Source: Bacteroidales bacterium UBA1722
Lineage (GTDB): Bacteria > Bacteroidota > Bacteroidia > Bacteroidales > UBA932
Assembly: GCA_002317435.1 (NCBI GenBank)
Contig: DCIQ01000017.1
Location: 1 to 6,688, forward strand
Reading direction: 5' to 3'
DNA length: 6,688 bases
The notes beneath the pieces are model-generated. The model did not search any database. It saw only the letters and a program-made list of their open reading frames with translations, and was not told the DNA's origin. Numbering within the stretch: position 1 is the first letter of the stretch; each line of letters opens with the position of its first letter. The translations under genes were made by a program, and so were the position numbers. Positions 6,418 to 6,688 of the stretch are shown here, piece after piece.

Positions 6418-6468
6418 TCAAGTTTCGCAAGTACATTCACTCAAGTTCCGCACTTGCGAAACTTGAGT
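6418..6468 (-). promoter_or_regulatory. Leader with three repeat segments forming alternative hairpins upstream of the nucleoside hydrolase gene
   Basis: In the transcribed (minus) direction there are three segments. Segment 1 is 6468-6452 and contains ACTCAAGTTTCGCAAGT. Segment 2 is 6452-6439, ending ACTTGAGT. Segment 3 is 6432-6418, ACTTGCGAAACTTGA. Segment 1 pairs perfectly over 15 bp with segment 3 (6452-6466 against 6418-6432, 19-nt loop), or with segment 2 as a compact hairpin with one mismatch (6455-6468 against 6439-6452, allowing for loop opening). The two folds exclude each other. The block lies between the predicted transcription start near 6478 and the ATG at 6404, leaving an unstructured A/T-rich stretch just before the start. 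No T-tract follows either hairpin, so a transcription terminator is unlikely. It could instead be a cluster of protein-binding sites built from CAAGT/ACTTG pentamers. Confidence 0.7.
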
Positions 6469-6484
6469 CATATCATTATGCGGA

Positions 6485-6515
6485 CAAAAGTAAAACTACT
6501 TTCTCTCTTTTCCAA
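6485..6515 (-). promoter_or_regulatory. Promoter of the nucleoside hydrolase gene
   Basis: The minus strand carries TTGG (6512-6515) and TACTTTTG (6485-6492) with a 19-bp spacer, a good Bacteroidetes primary-sigma match. Transcription would start near 6478, giving a leader of about 74 nt that includes all of the repeat segments at 6418-6468. Confidence 0.8.
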
Positions 6516-6540
6516 TTCCGGCATTTCGGTGAGATCCGAT

Positions 6541-6688
6541 TCAGCACATGACATTTCTTCAAAATCATGAAATACCGCGGGACACACGCACGCGTTTTTT
6601 CCGGGAGTTTGACACTTAACTCTGATTGCCGGGCAAGTCCTCCCTGCCGGCCCTCCGGAGACCTGACTGACCGCTGAAGCGAAAGCCG
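6541..6688. other. GC-rich right-edge segment with no assignable gene
   Basis: Beyond the promoter the sequence becomes GC-rich and contains short dyads (GCCGG 6628-6632 with CCGGC 6647-6651, and the palindrome CTCCGGAG 6653-6660). On the minus strand all three frames enter from the right edge open. One stops at a TAA at 6616-6618 and could be the last 23 residues of a neighbouring protein, but nothing in it is recognisable. A structured RNA or the end of a gene beyond the window are both possible; the segment is too short to decide. Confidence 0.3.

Noticed and set aside
6567..6677. Small plus-strand ORF beginning MKYRGTHARV
   Set aside because: No ribosome-binding signal, promoter or family resemblance, and residue composition looks random.
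6477..6688. Open minus-strand frames entering from the right edge
   Set aside because: All three frames are open over this short stretch; two run through the nucleoside hydrolase promoter and none has a recognisable motif.
6628..6688. Riboswitch-like piece (GGAGACCTG resembles the 3' part of a cobalamin element)
   Set aside because: The conserved upstream core and B12-box context are absent and the pairing partners are not found in the window.
1..6688. CRISPR array, toxin-antitoxin or defence genes
   Set aside because: No regularly spaced repeats and no proteins of these kinds were seen on either strand.

Overview
The window looks like chromosomal DNA from a Bacteroidota bacterium, most likely a gut-type Bacteroidales. 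Four things point there. Three promoters carry the octamer TACTTTTG, which fits the TAnnTTTG -7 box of the Bacteroidetes primary sigma factor, each with a -33 TTG-type element 18-19 bp upstream. Start codons are preceded by A/T-rich sequence rather than Shine-Dalgarno motifs. Three of the five protein genes begin with lipoprotein-type signal peptides. The indolepyruvate oxidoreductase is of the short anaerobe type. The genus cannot be fixed from the sequence. Every gene I can support is on the minus strand, so the region is transcribed from high to low coordinates; the long plus-strand ORFs are antisense shadows.

In transcription order: a GC-rich stretch at the right edge (6541-6688) has no assignable gene. 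A promoter at 6485-6515 then drives a leader of about 70 nt containing three related repeat segments that can form mutually exclusive hairpins. This leader precedes a secreted lipoprotein of the nucleoside hydrolase family (5334-6404). A second promoter (5311-5340) lies just after that gene and drives iorA (3677-5293) and iorB (3096-3680), which overlap by ATGA. A GHL10-like TIM-barrel lipoprotein (1674-3080) starts 15 bp after iorB and is probably in the same transcript. Next comes a self-contained tRNA-Lys(CTT) unit (1526-1598) with its own promoter and a strong intrinsic terminator. After a short intergenic region with a perfect 10-bp inverted repeat, a lipoprotein of unrecognised family begins at 1283 and runs off the left edge (427 codons seen).

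Functionally, IorAB would oxidatively decarboxylate aryl pyruvates (from Trp, Phe and Tyr transamination) to aryl-acetyl-CoA in the cytoplasm, reducing ferredoxin. The lipoproteins around it look like envelope hydrolases: a nucleoside hydrolase whose active site resembles the purine-specific IAG type, a GHL10-like glycoside hydrolase, and a possible (alpha/alpha) toroid enzyme. I see no single pathway uniting them. No CRISPR array, transposase or integrase is visible.

The most interesting signal is the leader of the nucleoside hydrolase gene: five CAAGT/ACTTG pentamers arranged so that one segment can pair with either of two downstream partners, with a possible 17-residue leader ORF spanning exactly the same interval.
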